Source: Xanthobacteraceae bacterium
GTDB taxonomy: Bacteria; Pseudomonadota; Alphaproteobacteria; Rhizobiales; Xanthobacteraceae
Assembly: GCA_019746355.1 (NCBI GenBank)
Contig: JAIESC010000081.1
Location: 7,149 to 71,148 of the forward strand
Direction of reading: 5' to 3'
DNA: 64,000 nt
Under the pieces are notes generated by a model. It saw only the letters and a list, made by a program, of their open reading frames with translations, was not told where the DNA came from and ran no database searches. The stretch's first letter is position 1. Each line of letters begins with the position of its first letter. A program made the position numbers and the translations under genes. Positions 9,230-16,992 of the stretch are shown here, in pieces.

Positions 9230-9541
9230 GTGGCGGCGGCGGATGCGAGCCTGGGAATCGTCGTCGACACTCAAGGCATCAATGCTTGCATGGCGGAGGA
9301 AACGGACGCTCGCGATAAACTTGTTCAGCAATGGATGCAATTTCCGTCCGGCGACCGGGAACATTGCGAGCGTGAAGCCGCCTTGGGGCAGATGCCGGGT
9401 TATGTCGAGTTGCAGACCTGCCTGCAGATCGCGCGCGAAACCAGAACTCTTCCGCAGCCGGAAAGCTTTATCAGGAAAGGCAAAGGCAGAAGCCCGCAGG
9501 CGCGCCGAAGGCCGCAGTCGGATCGCCCCACCGACCAGTGA
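9230..9541 (+). CDS. Small protein, possibly a decayed secreted protein
   Basis: This 103-residue frame has a plausible coding core: INACMAEETDARDKLVQQW, then DREHCERE and GYVELQTCLQIARE. Its spaced Cys residues resemble small exported Bradyrhizobium proteins with the pattern C...C...YVELLTCLQ. No clear signal peptide is present and the C-terminal 30 residues look non-coding. It may be a remnant. Confidence 0.4.
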   Translation: MAAADASLGIVVDTQGINACMAEETDARDKLVQQWMQFPSGDREHCEREAALGQMPGYVELQTCLQIARETRTLPQPESFIRKGKGRSPQARRRPQSDRPTDQ

Positions 9542-9741
9542 ATGATAGGTATCGATTGACCGTGGCCCAGGCGCTGTCCGGGGACAAGCGGACGACTTGT
9601 ACTCAGATTGAGAATTGTCGCTTTTGCCCCCAAAGCGGACATCAGCCGGCGTTTCATGTTGCGGTGGCGAGGCCGATTTTAACCCCTATCAAAGCCCTCC
9701 ATCGAGCCGATACGATGCTCACTCCTGAGCCGGGGGCAAGG

Positions 9742-10476
9742 ATGAGGCGGCGGGCATTTCTCGGTTTGTTGGCTGGTGCGGCGGCATGCCCGCTGGCGGC
9801 GCGCGCGCAGTCCAAAGCCAATCCGCCTGCGGGCGTCACGAAACCCGATGACGTTGCGGGCAAGCTCGAGTCCCTTTTGCAACAGGCGGAGCCGCTCGGC
9901 GCTCCCGCAGCCGCGATTTCGCGCGCCGTTGCGATCGCACGCCAGCCGACTTTCACCAAAAAAGACGTGCTCGCGGTTTTCGACATTTCGCAGCCGTCGG
10001 CCAACAAGAGATTCTACCTTTTGGACTTCAAATCAGGTCAGGTCACCGCCCACTTCGCGGCGCACGGAAAAACCAATGGGCCCAACGTGAGACCCACCAA
10101 ATTCAAAGGCTTTCAGCGGGACCTGGACATGGTGCCGCTCGGCCCGCTCAAGACCTCGCATCCCGAGTCGATGGAACAATACAGGACGGTCGTGGACCGT
10201 TTCGACGGGACCGTTTATCGAAACCTGGTCGCGGCCTTCCTCGAGGGCGTCGCCCCGTACAATCGCTACATCAACCACACGCCGCCGTATAAATGGGTCA
10301 TTCACCCGAGCTGGTACACGACCGCCGGTTTTCGCGCCAAGAACAACGGCATGCTGGGGCGGAGCAACGGCTGCATCACCGTCGATCCGGCCGAAAACAA
10401 CAAGCTCATCACGCGCCTTCAGGGAGCACTGATCTACGTGACGGTCGGAGATGCCCCGATCGAACAATATTTGTAA
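9742..10476 (+). CDS. Murein L,D-transpeptidase catalytic-domain-like protein (YkuD_2 type)
   Basis: This 244-residue exported protein has a Tat-type leader (MRRRAFLGLLAGAAACPLAA). The C-terminal half carries YKWVIHPSWYTT, then a GRSNGCITVDPAENN box that matches the S-x-G-C catalytic Cys segment of YkuD_2/L,D-transpeptidase-like proteins. FDISQPSANKRFYLLD is the usual first strand. A role in periplasmic peptidoglycan cross-linking or another acyl transfer is inferred. The start at 9742 has GGGGGCAAGG before it. The longer frame beginning at 9538 includes repeat-like sequence and is rejected. Monocistronic. Confidence 0.8.
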   Translation: MRRRAFLGLLAGAAACPLAARAQSKANPPAGVTKPDDVAGKLESLLQQAEPLGAPAAAISRAVAIARQPTFTKKDVLAVFDISQPSANKRFYLLDFKSGQVTAHFAAHGKTNGPNVRPTKFKGFQRDLDMVPLGPLKTSHPESMEQYRTVVDRFDGTVYRNLVAAFLEGVAPYNRYINHTPPYKWVIHPSWYTTAGFRAKNNGMLGRSNGCITVDPAENNKLITRLQGALIYVTVGDAPIEQYL

Positions 10477-10555
10477 TACGAGCTTTCGGTCCGCGGACCA
10501 GTAAAGCGGCACAAGCGGGCAAGATTGGTCTAGGTCGATTTATGAGCGCACGGCG

Positions 10556-11035
10556 CTAGCCCACGGCGTGCAGCGTCTTGCCGCCGGCGCTCACCGGTTT
10601 GCCGCTGATCAGCACGAAGGCGACCACGCAGTCGTCCTTGCCGCGGTTGACCCAGTTGTGGATGGTGCCGCGCTGCACCAGCGCGTCGCCGGCCTTGAGC
10701 TTCACCACCACGCCGTCGTCGAGCTCCATGTCGATCTCGCCGGAGATCACGACCGCGTAGTCGATCGAGTCGGTGCGGTGGTTGCGCGGCACCACGCCCG
10801 GCTCATAGCGCACCACGCGGAACACGGTGCCGTTCTCCACCGTGGTCTTGAACGTGCCGCTGGTCGGGTCGGTGTCGCCGTCGTTGTCGACCGGGAAGCC
10901 CTTGGTCGACCAGACCACGCAGGACGACACGCCGGGACGGCTGCTGACCACGTTCTTCACCGGCTCGTCGATCTGGACGATCGCCTTGCCGTCCTTGTTG
11001 TGGCCGGTGACGACGCGGCGCATTTGCAGCTTCAT
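10556..11035 (-). CDS. Cupin-domain protein
   Basis: This 159-residue single-cupin protein has the barrel in residues ~70-150, with motif-like stretches VVPRNHRTDSIDYAVVISGE and GDALVQRGTIHNW. The second His region (GTIHNW) is kept. The first cupin motif is H-x-x-x-x-D rather than the common H-x-H, so metal binding may differ. It lies 39 bp downstream of the alpha/beta hydrolase on the same strand, and the two probably act on the same small molecule. Function is unknown beyond the fold. Confidence 0.82.
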   Translation of the reverse strand: MKLQMRRVVTGHNKDGKAIVQIDEPVKNVVSSRPGVSSCVVWSTKGFPVDNDGDTDPTSGTFKTTVENGTVFRVVRYEPGVVPRNHRTDSIDYAVVISGEIDMELDDGVVVKLKAGDALVQRGTIHNWVNRGKDDCVVAFVLISGKPVSAGGKTLHAVG

Positions 11036-11074
11036 GGCAGGGCCCTTGTTGTTGATTGAATACGGAAATCGGGA

Positions 11075-11938
11075 TCAGGCCGCGGCGGCCCGCATATTGC
11101 GCTTGAGAAACGCGCCGAAGATCTCGACGAGGCGCGGCTCGACGCTGCGCCATTCGTCCTGGTCCCAGTCGTGCAGCAGTTTGTCGTCGGCAAGCTTCCG
11201 CACCACGTCGTCGTGGAATTCGTTGTTGGGAAAGAGACCCGCGGCCTTGCGCGCGGTGACCGGCGTGTGCACCACGTCGTTGCCCGCGATCAGGCAGACC
11301 GGCGCGGTGACGCCGCGAAGCTGCGCCTCGGTCGCGCCGACAATGGGCAACGTTGCCGACTGCAAAAAGCATTCGCGCCAGGTGGTCATCACCTTCACGA
11401 ATTCGTCCGGATCGGTCTGCATCAGCCGCTCGCGGTTGTCCGGCCGCGCCTTGATGCAGCCTGCGAAGTGCTCGGATTCGCAGATCGCCTTCATGCCGCC
11501 CTGCCGGACGATCTTGATGAATTGGCCGTAGTAGTTCTCGGCGAGGCGGTCGACCGCGTGCTGGCCGCCGGTGAGCCGCCAAAGGAGCAGGCCGCACAAC
11601 GCCTTGGGGTGGCGGAGCGCAAACACGATGGCGAGCCGTGCACCCGCGGACGAGCCGCCGACGATGATCGGCAGCGCATCGAGCTGGCGAGCGAGCTCAT
11701 GCAGATCGTCGGCCCAGACCTCATGCTCGGAGCCCGAGCCGTCGAACGCGACGTCCGAGGCGCCGCAGTTGCGGCGGTCGTGCAGCAGCACGCGATAGCC
11801 CTCCGCGGCGAGCGCCTGCGAGATGCCGCGCAGCTCGGCGAACGAGCGGCGGCTTCCGGGCGTCAGCGCGATCCACGGACCGGACGAGCCGATCACCTCG
11901 TAGTTGATGTGAACCCCACGAACGAGCGCCTCAGCCAT
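11075..11938 (-). CDS. Alpha/beta-fold hydrolase
   Basis: This 287-residue hydrolase has the nucleophile elbow VGGSSAGAR (Ser of G-x-S-x-G) and an oxyanion HxxG-like strand ALTPGSRRSF. NYEVIGSSGPW at the N-terminus is typical of the esterase/peroxidase branch. CLIAGNDVVHTP supplies a plausible acid residue, and a late His is seen in HDWDQDEW. The start at 11938 has AAGGAGAG upstream, and the longer frame lacks support. It leads a two-gene unit with the cupin. The substrate is unknown. Confidence 0.85.
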   Translation of the reverse strand: MAEALVRGVHINYEVIGSSGPWIALTPGSRRSFAELRGISQALAAEGYRVLLHDRRNCGASDVAFDGSGSEHEVWADDLHELARQLDALPIIVGGSSAGARLAIVFALRHPKALCGLLLWRLTGGQHAVDRLAENYYGQFIKIVRQGGMKAICESEHFAGCIKARPDNRERLMQTDPDEFVKVMTTWRECFLQSATLPIVGATEAQLRGVTAPVCLIAGNDVVHTPVTARKAAGLFPNNEFHDDVVRKLADDKLLHDWDQDEWRSVEPRLVEIFGAFLKRNMRAAAA

Positions 11939-12080
11939 GCCACTCTCCTTGGATTGCCGGGAAGTTCTTGCAGCCAGTGGCTTGCTGGGCAAGCAGGCAG
12001 GGACCGGACGGCCATGCAAACGTGACAGGGCGGTCTAGGGCGTTTCGCAATTGGCTTGCGCCACGAGCCACAAAGCAGGT

Positions 12081-12160
12081 GTCATTGCCGGGCATAGCCG
12101 TCCGAAGGACGGCGTCGCTTCGCTCGCCTATGCGCGTAGCGCCGTGATCCGGCAATCCAT
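12081..12160. repeat. Intergenic repeat (GTCATTGCCGGGCATAGCC type)
   Basis: The 348-bp gap 11939-12286 holds no credible gene. It contains this element. It begins GTCATTGCCGGGC, has an internal CCGTCCGAAGGACGG hairpin and ends with ATCCGGCAATCCAT, which mirrors the start. Elements of this form are scattered in intergenic DNA of Bradyrhizobium relatives. Confidence 0.6.
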
Positions 12161-12286
12161 GAGCGGGTGCAGCGAAGGCAATTGTAAGAGAATCCTTTGT
12201 CGCGGCACCGTATGGCCCCCCGCGTCAAGCGCTTGGGGTGACAGTGTGCCGGTTGCGTGGGTGTGCATTCATTGAAGTGGGAAATA

Positions 12287-12856
12287 CTACGGGTTGGCGT
12301 TCGCCCGCTTGCTCAGGACCGCCCCGATGAACGCCGCGAGGTCGCCGCCGGGAAACAGGTAGCCGTCGATACCGGCGTTGCGCGCGGCCTCGATGTCGGT
12401 GTCCTTGTCGCCGATCAAAAAGCTCCGCCGGCTGTCGACCGGCCAGTTGGCGATCAGGTCGAGCAGCATGCCGGGGCGGGGCTTCCTCAGGCTCGAGTCC
12501 CAGGCGTAGCCGGCGAACTTGCTGTCCGGATGGAACGGGCAGTAGCGCGCGTCGTCGATGCGCGCGCCGTCCTTGGCAAGCTCGGCCGCCATCCAGCCGT
12601 GCAGCTTGAGCAGGTCGTCCTCGGTGAACAGCCCGCGGGCGATGCCGGACTGGTTCGAGGCGATGAACACGAGATAGCCGGCCTCGTTCAGCCGCCGGAT
12701 GCCGGCCGCGGCGCCCGGCATGAAGCGGAAGCGCTCGATCGTGCCGACATAGCCGTCGTCGTGATTGATGACGCCGTCGCGGTCGAGGAAAACCGCGGGC
12801 TTGCGCACCGGTAAGCGCGTATACGCGCGTCTTGTACGCGCTATGGGGGCGGCCAT
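12287..12856 (-). CDS. gmhB: D-glycero-beta-D-manno-heptose-1,7-bisphosphate 7-phosphatase
   Basis: This 189-residue HAD phosphatase removes the 7-phosphate of heptose bisphosphate in ADP-heptose synthesis. It has the catalytic FLDRDGVIN (DxD), [11 protein letters not shown] (motif II), KPRPGM with the motif III Lys, and [12 protein letters not shown] (motif IV). The usual GmhB zinc loop has four ligands. Here CPFHP is kept but the C-x-C before RKP is replaced (DSSLRKP). It starts 3 bp after gmhA ends, so the two form an operon. Length is normal. Confidence 0.9.
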   Translation of the reverse strand: MAAPIARTRRAYTRLPVRKPAVFLDRDGVINHDDGYVGTIERFRFMPGAAAGIRRLNEAGYLVFIASNQSGIARGLFTEDDLLKLHGWMAAELAKDGARIDDARYCPFHPDSKFAGYAWDSSLRKPRPGMLLDLIANWPVDSRRSFLIGDKDTDIEAARNAGIDGYLFPGGDLAAFIGAVLSKRANANP

Positions 12857-12859
12857 GTG

Positions 12860-13462
12860 TCAGCCCTTGGCCGCCGCGCCGAACAGCTCGCGCTCGACCA
12901 GATGGCAGATCGCGTGCGCCGCGGTGATGTGGATCTGCTGGATCAGCGCTGTTTCCGTCGCCGGAACGCCGATCGTCACGTCGCACAGCGCATGCATCGG
13001 CGTTGCCGCGTCGCGCGTCATGCCGACGTTGACCATCCCGCGCTCGCGGGCGGCGTTGAGCGCCGCGATGATGTTCGGCGATTTTCCCGACGTCGAGATG
13101 CCGATGAACACGTCACCCGCGCGTCCCAGCGCGGCGACCTGCCGCGCGAACACCTGCTCGAAGCCGTAGTCGTTGCCGATCGCGGTCAGCGCCGAGGTGT
13201 CCGTGGTCAGCGCAACCGCGGCGAGCGGCGCGCGGTCGTCAACGAAACGTCCGACCAGCTCGGCCGCGATGTGCTGCGCGTCGGCGGCGCTGCCGCCGTT
13301 GCCCGCGAGCAGCACCTTGCCGCCGCTCCTGAGCGAGGCGGCGATGCGTTCGGCGGCCGCGGTCACCGACCCCATGAATTTCGCGTCGGCGGATGCCTTC
13401 TCGACGGCCTGCTGCGAGCGGCGGAAGAAGGCCTGAAGTTCGTCGGTGCGGTTGTCGGCCAT
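12860..13462 (-). CDS. gmhA: Phosphoheptose (sedoheptulose-7-phosphate) isomerase
   Basis: This 200-residue SIS-domain enzyme turns sedoheptulose 7-phosphate into D-glycero-D-manno-heptose 7-phosphate, the first step of ADP-heptose synthesis. Signatures are LLAGNGGSAADAQHIAAELVGR, GISTSGKSPNI and a C-terminal QQIHITAAHAICHLVE with the catalytic His. The start at 13462 gives MADNRTDELQAFF, of family length. The longer frame to 13687 overlaps the divergent promoter region and is not needed. First gene of gmhA-gmhB. Confidence 0.93.
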   Translation of the reverse strand: MADNRTDELQAFFRRSQQAVEKASADAKFMGSVTAAAERIAASLRSGGKVLLAGNGGSAADAQHIAAELVGRFVDDRAPLAAVALTTDTSALTAIGNDYGFEQVFARQVAALGRAGDVFIGISTSGKSPNIIAALNAARERGMVNVGMTRDAATPMHALCDVTIGVPATETALIQQIHITAAHAICHLVERELFGAAAKG

Positions 13463-13584
13463 GTCAGATCCCGGCCCGGCGGAGCCGCGCCTCCAGTAGC
13501 GGGCAGGGCGCTCGGGTGCAAGGTTTCGTGCTTCGAGATTTCGGCTCTTCGGATTTTCGTGCGGAATTTGGCATCCGCAGATGT

Positions 13585-13596
13585 CGTACCGGTACG
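13585..13596. promoter_or_regulatory. Perfect 12-bp palindrome in a divergent promoter region
   Basis: CGTACCGGTACG lies between gmhA (minus) and the nucleotidyltransferase gene (plus), 56 bp before the latter's ATG. The position fits an operator, for example for autoregulation of the downstream two-gene unit. No experimental motif is known to match. Confidence 0.35.
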
Positions 13597-13651
13597 GCTG
13601 GTGGACTTTTGCCAGCCCTGTTCCCAAGCTGTGGGGGAATAGGAGACGGCC

Positions 13652-14218
13652 ATGTCGATGAAACAGACGATCGCGGTGATTAGCCAAATGGAAGCCGACG
13701 GCATCATCGGCCGGTATGCCATCGGCGGCGCGGTCGCGTCCTTCCTTTACATCGACGTCACGTTTACAGAGGACCTCGATATCCTCGTAGCGCTACACAA
13801 TCAGGTAGCAACGTCCGGTCTGATCACACTCGGACCGATCACCAAATATTTGGCTGAGAAGGGATTTGCCGAATTCCGAAAGGAAGGAATCGTGATCCAC
13901 GGCTGGCCCGTGCAGTTTCTTCCGGTGGCAGATCCTTTGGACGAAGAGGGACTGCAGGAGGCCGTCGTCACCGAGCTACCAATTGACCGCGAGACGACAG
14001 TTAGCTGCAGGGTGCTGAGGGCCGAACACCTCATGGCCAAGGCGCTGGCGGTCGGTCGACCAAAGGACCGTGTTCGGTTAACTCAATTCATTGAAGGCGG
14101 TCGTTACGATGCGCAGTATCTCTGCGAAGTGCTTGACCGACATGGACTTTCCGCAAAATGGCGTGCATTCTGCGAGAGGTTCGACCTGACCGATCCGTGC
14201 AGCGGACCGAAGCCATGA
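13652..14218 (+). CDS. Nucleotidyltransferase-fold protein, possible toxin of a toxin-antitoxin pair
   Basis: This 188-residue protein has the minimal nucleotidyltransferase pattern: IGGAVASFLY followed by TEDLDILVAL. These match the G-G/S and D-x-D elements of AbiEii/MenT-like and DUF6036-type proteins, which modify RNA or protein by NMP transfer. A later acidic/Lys region (LRAEHLMAKALAVGRPKDR) matches the third part of that fold. The RBS AGGAGA precedes the ATG at 13652. A small gene overlaps its stop by ATGA. The pair interrupts the heptose genes and is probably acquired. Confidence 0.75.
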   Translation: MSMKQTIAVISQMEADGIIGRYAIGGAVASFLYIDVTFTEDLDILVALHNQVATSGLITLGPITKYLAEKGFAEFRKEGIVIHGWPVQFLPVADPLDEEGLQEAVVTELPIDRETTVSCRVLRAEHLMAKALAVGRPKDRVRLTQFIEGGRYDAQYLCEVLDRHGLSAKWRAFCERFDLTDPCSGPKP

Positions 14219-14427
14219 ATACGAGCGCGAAGGTCTATCCCGACATCTCCGATATCCTGGAGCGTAAGGCCTCCGGGCGGGCCGATTTGCACGCCCGCTC
14301 CTTCGCGGAGAAGCTTGATGCGCTGGATGCGTTGCGAGATCGGGCCGGACCCCTGCGCGCCGCGGTGGCTGCGCGTACGGAACGAGATGATCCCATTCGA
14401 GTAGATACACGTCCTATGCAACCGTAG
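14215..14427 (+). CDS. Small partner protein of the nucleotidyltransferase (possible antitoxin)
   Basis: This 70-residue frame starts at an ATG that overlaps the stop of the nucleotidyltransferase gene. The segment YPDISDILERKASGRADLH followed by SFAEKLDALDALRD is the helical, charged type seen in small proteins next to such nucleotidyltransferases. Translation is probably coupled. Function as an antitoxin is inferred only from context and size. Confidence 0.6.
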   Translation: MNTSAKVYPDISDILERKASGRADLHARSFAEKLDALDALRDRAGPLRAAVAARTERDDPIRVDTRPMQP

Positions 14428-14483
14428 GGCCGGCAGGTGCCCATTTTGGGCGATTCCACACGATAATCCGGATAGCCGGGATT

Positions 14484-15542
14484 TCATGCGGGCGCGGCGA
14501 CCTTGCCGAGCGCGCGATGCACGGCGGGCAGCACCTGGGCCGCCGGGATGTCGCGCATGCAGCGATGATGCTCCAGGCGGCACACCGGCTTGTGGCAGGG
14601 CCGGCAGGGCACGTCGGTGGTGGTCTCGATGGTCGCGGCGAGCGGGTTGAGCGGCGCCCAGTGCCAGGGGCTGGTCGGGCCGAAGATGCCGACGGTCGGC
14701 GTGCCGATCGCGGCCGAGACATGCACCAGGCCGGAGTCGTTGGAGACGCAGGCCGCGGCGAGCTTCAGCGCAAGGATCGCGTTGCGCAGGTCGTTGGAGG
14801 TGAGGTCGCGGGCATGCGGCCCGGCGGCGTCGACGATTTCCTTGGCGAGCGGCGCCTCAGTGGGGCTGCCGAGCACCCAGACGGAACAGCCTTCCGCGAT
14901 CAGCGACCTTGCAAGCTCGGCGAAATACCCAACCGGCCAGCGCTTGCTCGGGCCGACCGCGCCCGGAGCGAAGGCGATGACCGGGCGCCCGTCGCCGGCA
15001 AGGCCGCGTGTCGCGCGCCATGCGGCGGCGTCGGCCGCGGGCACGTTCAGGCCCGGCTTGGGCCAGTCCTTGGGAACGGTTGCCCCCTTCGGCAGCGTAA
15101 GTGCGCCGCAGCGGTCGATCATGCGCGGCAGCTTCTTTTCGCCGAAGCGGATGTCGTTGAGGAGGCCGAAGCGCATCTCGCCGGCAAAGCCGGTGCGCTC
15201 CGGAATGCCGGCGAGGTAGGGCGCCAACGCCGACTTCCAGGTGCGCGGCATCACCAGCGCGCTGCCGTAGCGCTCGGCGGCGAAGCGCTCGGCCAGCGCC
15301 TTGTGCTGGGCCAGGGCGAGCCTTTTGCGCGGCAGGTCGCAGACGATGCCCTTGCGGACGCCGGGCATGTAGTCGAGCAGCGGCGCGCACAAGGAGGTGG
15401 TCAGCACGTCCACCGGCCGGCGCGGCCAGCGCTCGTTCAAGAGCTTCACCACCGACTGGCAGCGGACGAAATCGCCGATCCACATGTAAGGGATCAGGAG
15501 GATCGGCGAAGCCTCCGCCAGAATGGCTGAATTGGAATTCAT
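14484..15542 (-). CDS. waaF: LPS heptosyltransferase II (GT9 family)
   Basis: This 352-residue GT9 enzyme should add the second heptose to the LPS inner core. It has ILLIPYMWIGDFVRCQSVV at the N-terminus, FAPGAVGPSKRWPVGYFAEL (donor site) and VSNDSGLVHVSAAIGTPTVG. The C-terminal CRPCHKPVCRLEHHRCM segment is diagnostic for WaaF. The start at 15542 is preferred, with AGGTGG upstream, because the longer frame runs through an intergenic palindrome. It is divergent from hldD. Confidence 0.92.
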   Translation of the reverse strand: MNSNSAILAEASPILLIPYMWIGDFVRCQSVVKLLNERWPRRPVDVLTTSLCAPLLDYMPGVRKGIVCDLPRKRLALAQHKALAERFAAERYGSALVMPRTWKSALAPYLAGIPERTGFAGEMRFGLLNDIRFGEKKLPRMIDRCGALTLPKGATVPKDWPKPGLNVPAADAAAWRATRGLAGDGRPVIAFAPGAVGPSKRWPVGYFAELARSLIAEGCSVWVLGSPTEAPLAKEIVDAAGPHARDLTSNDLRNAILALKLAAACVSNDSGLVHVSAAIGTPTVGIFGPTSPWHWAPLNPLAATIETTTDVPCRPCHKPVCRLEHHRCMRDIPAAQVLPAVHRALGKVAAPA

Positions 15543-15639
15543 TGTTTGTTGGTCCACCTGGAGGCGGTAACCCGCTCTTTTGGATGTGTCCAGTATGTCC
15601 GGCGCTGGCATTTGGATATGTCCAAAGTCCGTCCCGCAC

Positions 15640-15742
15640 GTCATTCCGGGACGGCGCGTAGCGCCGGGCCCGGAATCCAGTTGCAATCGCTGAATTCTGT
15701 ACTGGATTCCGGGTTCGGCCCTTCGGGCCGCCCCGGAATGAC
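15640..15742. repeat. Nested intergenic palindrome (GTCATTCCGGG type)
   Basis: Outer arms GTCATTCCGGGACGG and CCGCCCCGGAATGAC enclose inner arms CCCGGAATCCAGT (15669-15681) and ACTGGATTCCGGG (15701-15713). The whole 103-bp unit can fold as a long imperfect hairpin between waaF and hldD. It belongs to the dispersed repeat type also seen at 3459 and 16855. Confidence 0.75.
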
Positions 15743-15834
15743 GGCCGCGGGCGGCCAAGTTGCGCGGCCGTCCGGACTGGGGCAAAGGAAGGCCCGAGCC
15801 TTCAGGGGATGGCAGGAAAAGGCACAGGTCGGGG

Positions 15835-16815
15835 ATGCTCCTCGTCACGGGCGGGGCCGGATTCATCGGCTCGAATGTGGTCGCGGCCTTGAACGAGGCC
15901 GGGCGGACCGACGTCGTGGTCAATGACGTGCTCGGCACCGATGACAAGTGGCGCAATCTCGCCAAGCGACGGGTCGCGGACATGGTCGGCACGCCCGACC
16001 TGTACCGCTGGCTCGAGGGCCGCAAGCTCGACGCGGTGATCCACATGGGGGCGATCTCCGACACCACGGCGCGCGACGCGGACCTGGTGATCGAGAACAA
16101 TTTTCGCACCTCGCTGCGCCTGCTCGACTGGTGCACGGCGGCGCGGGTGCCGTTCATCTATGCCTCGTCGGCGGCGACCTACGGCAACGGCGAGCAGGGC
16201 TTCAGCGACGACTGGACGCCGCAGGCGTTGCAGGAGCTGAAACCCCTCAACCTCTACGGCTGGAGCAAGCACCTGTTCGATCTCGCTTTGGTCGACCGCT
16301 TCATGAAGAAGGCGAAGCTGCCGCCGCAATGGGCCGGGCTGAAGTTCTTCAACGTGTTCGGCCCGAACGAGTACCACAAGGGCGAGATGATGAGCCTCGT
16401 CGCCAAGCGCTTCGAGGACGCGAAAGCCGGGCGCACCGTGCGGCTGTTCAAGTCGCATCGGCCCGGCATCGCCGACGGCGACCAGCGCCGCGATTTTATC
16501 TACATCGACGACGCGGTGGCGGTGGTGCGCTGGCTGATGGAGACGCCGACCGTGTCCGGCATCTTCAACGTCGGCACCGGCCAGGCGCGGAGCTTCCGTG
16601 ACCTGGTCAGCTCGCTGTTCCGCTCGCTCGGGCGGGAGCCGGCCATCGAATACATCGACATGCCGGAGAGCATCCGCGGCCAGTACCAGTATTTCACGCA
16701 AGCCAAGGTCGATAACCTGCGCCGCGCCGGCTACAACGCGGGCTTCACCTCGATCGAGGACGGCGTCAAACGCTACGTGACGCAGTTCCTCAACACCGCC
16801 GACGTCTATCGCTGA
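15835..16815 (+). CDS. hldD: ADP-L-glycero-D-manno-heptose 6-epimerase
   Basis: This 326-residue extended SDR converts ADP-D-glycero- to ADP-L-glycero-manno-heptose, the last step of the donor pathway. It has LLVTGGAGFIGSNVV, HMGAISDTTARDADLV (HldD-specific), YASSAATYGNG and catalytic YGWSKHLFD. FFNVFGPNEYHKGEMMS is also typical. The start at 15835 places the Rossmann strand at residue 2. hldE follows after a palindromic repeat. Confidence 0.94.
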   Translation: MLLVTGGAGFIGSNVVAALNEAGRTDVVVNDVLGTDDKWRNLAKRRVADMVGTPDLYRWLEGRKLDAVIHMGAISDTTARDADLVIENNFRTSLRLLDWCTAARVPFIYASSAATYGNGEQGFSDDWTPQALQELKPLNLYGWSKHLFDLALVDRFMKKAKLPPQWAGLKFFNVFGPNEYHKGEMMSLVAKRFEDAKAGRTVRLFKSHRPGIADGDQRRDFIYIDDAVAVVRWLMETPTVSGIFNVGTGQARSFRDLVSSLFRSLGREPAIEYIDMPESIRGQYQYFTQAKVDNLRRAGYNAGFTSIEDGVKRYVTQFLNTADVYR

Positions 16816-16854
16816 CTTGGGGGCTGAGTGATTGGAGCCGCTGCCATCTCCGCG

Positions 16855-16940
16855 TTCGTCCCCGCGAAAGCGGGGACCCAGGGCCGGAAACCAGGTGCTT
16901 GCTTGGAGCCCTGGATTCCCGCTTACGCGGGAATGAACGG
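16855..16940. repeat. Intergenic palindrome between hldD and hldE
   Basis: TTCGTCCCCGCGAAAGCGGG with ACCCAG at the left mirrors CTGGATTCCCGCTTACGCGG and GAATGAAC at the right. Each arm also folds on itself (CCCCGCGAAAGCGGGG and CCCGCTTACGCGGG). It is another member of the palindromic family seen at 15640. Confidence 0.7.
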
Positions 16941-16992
16941 GGAGAGAGCAGTGCCTCCAGTCAAAAGCGCCTTCCTTTAGGTTCTCCGCTAC

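Noticed and set aside
9400..9657. 85-aa minus frame containing MSALGAKATILNL
   Set aside because: It resembles a dispersed intergenic repeat often over-called as ORFs in Bradyrhizobium relatives. No RBS or domain.
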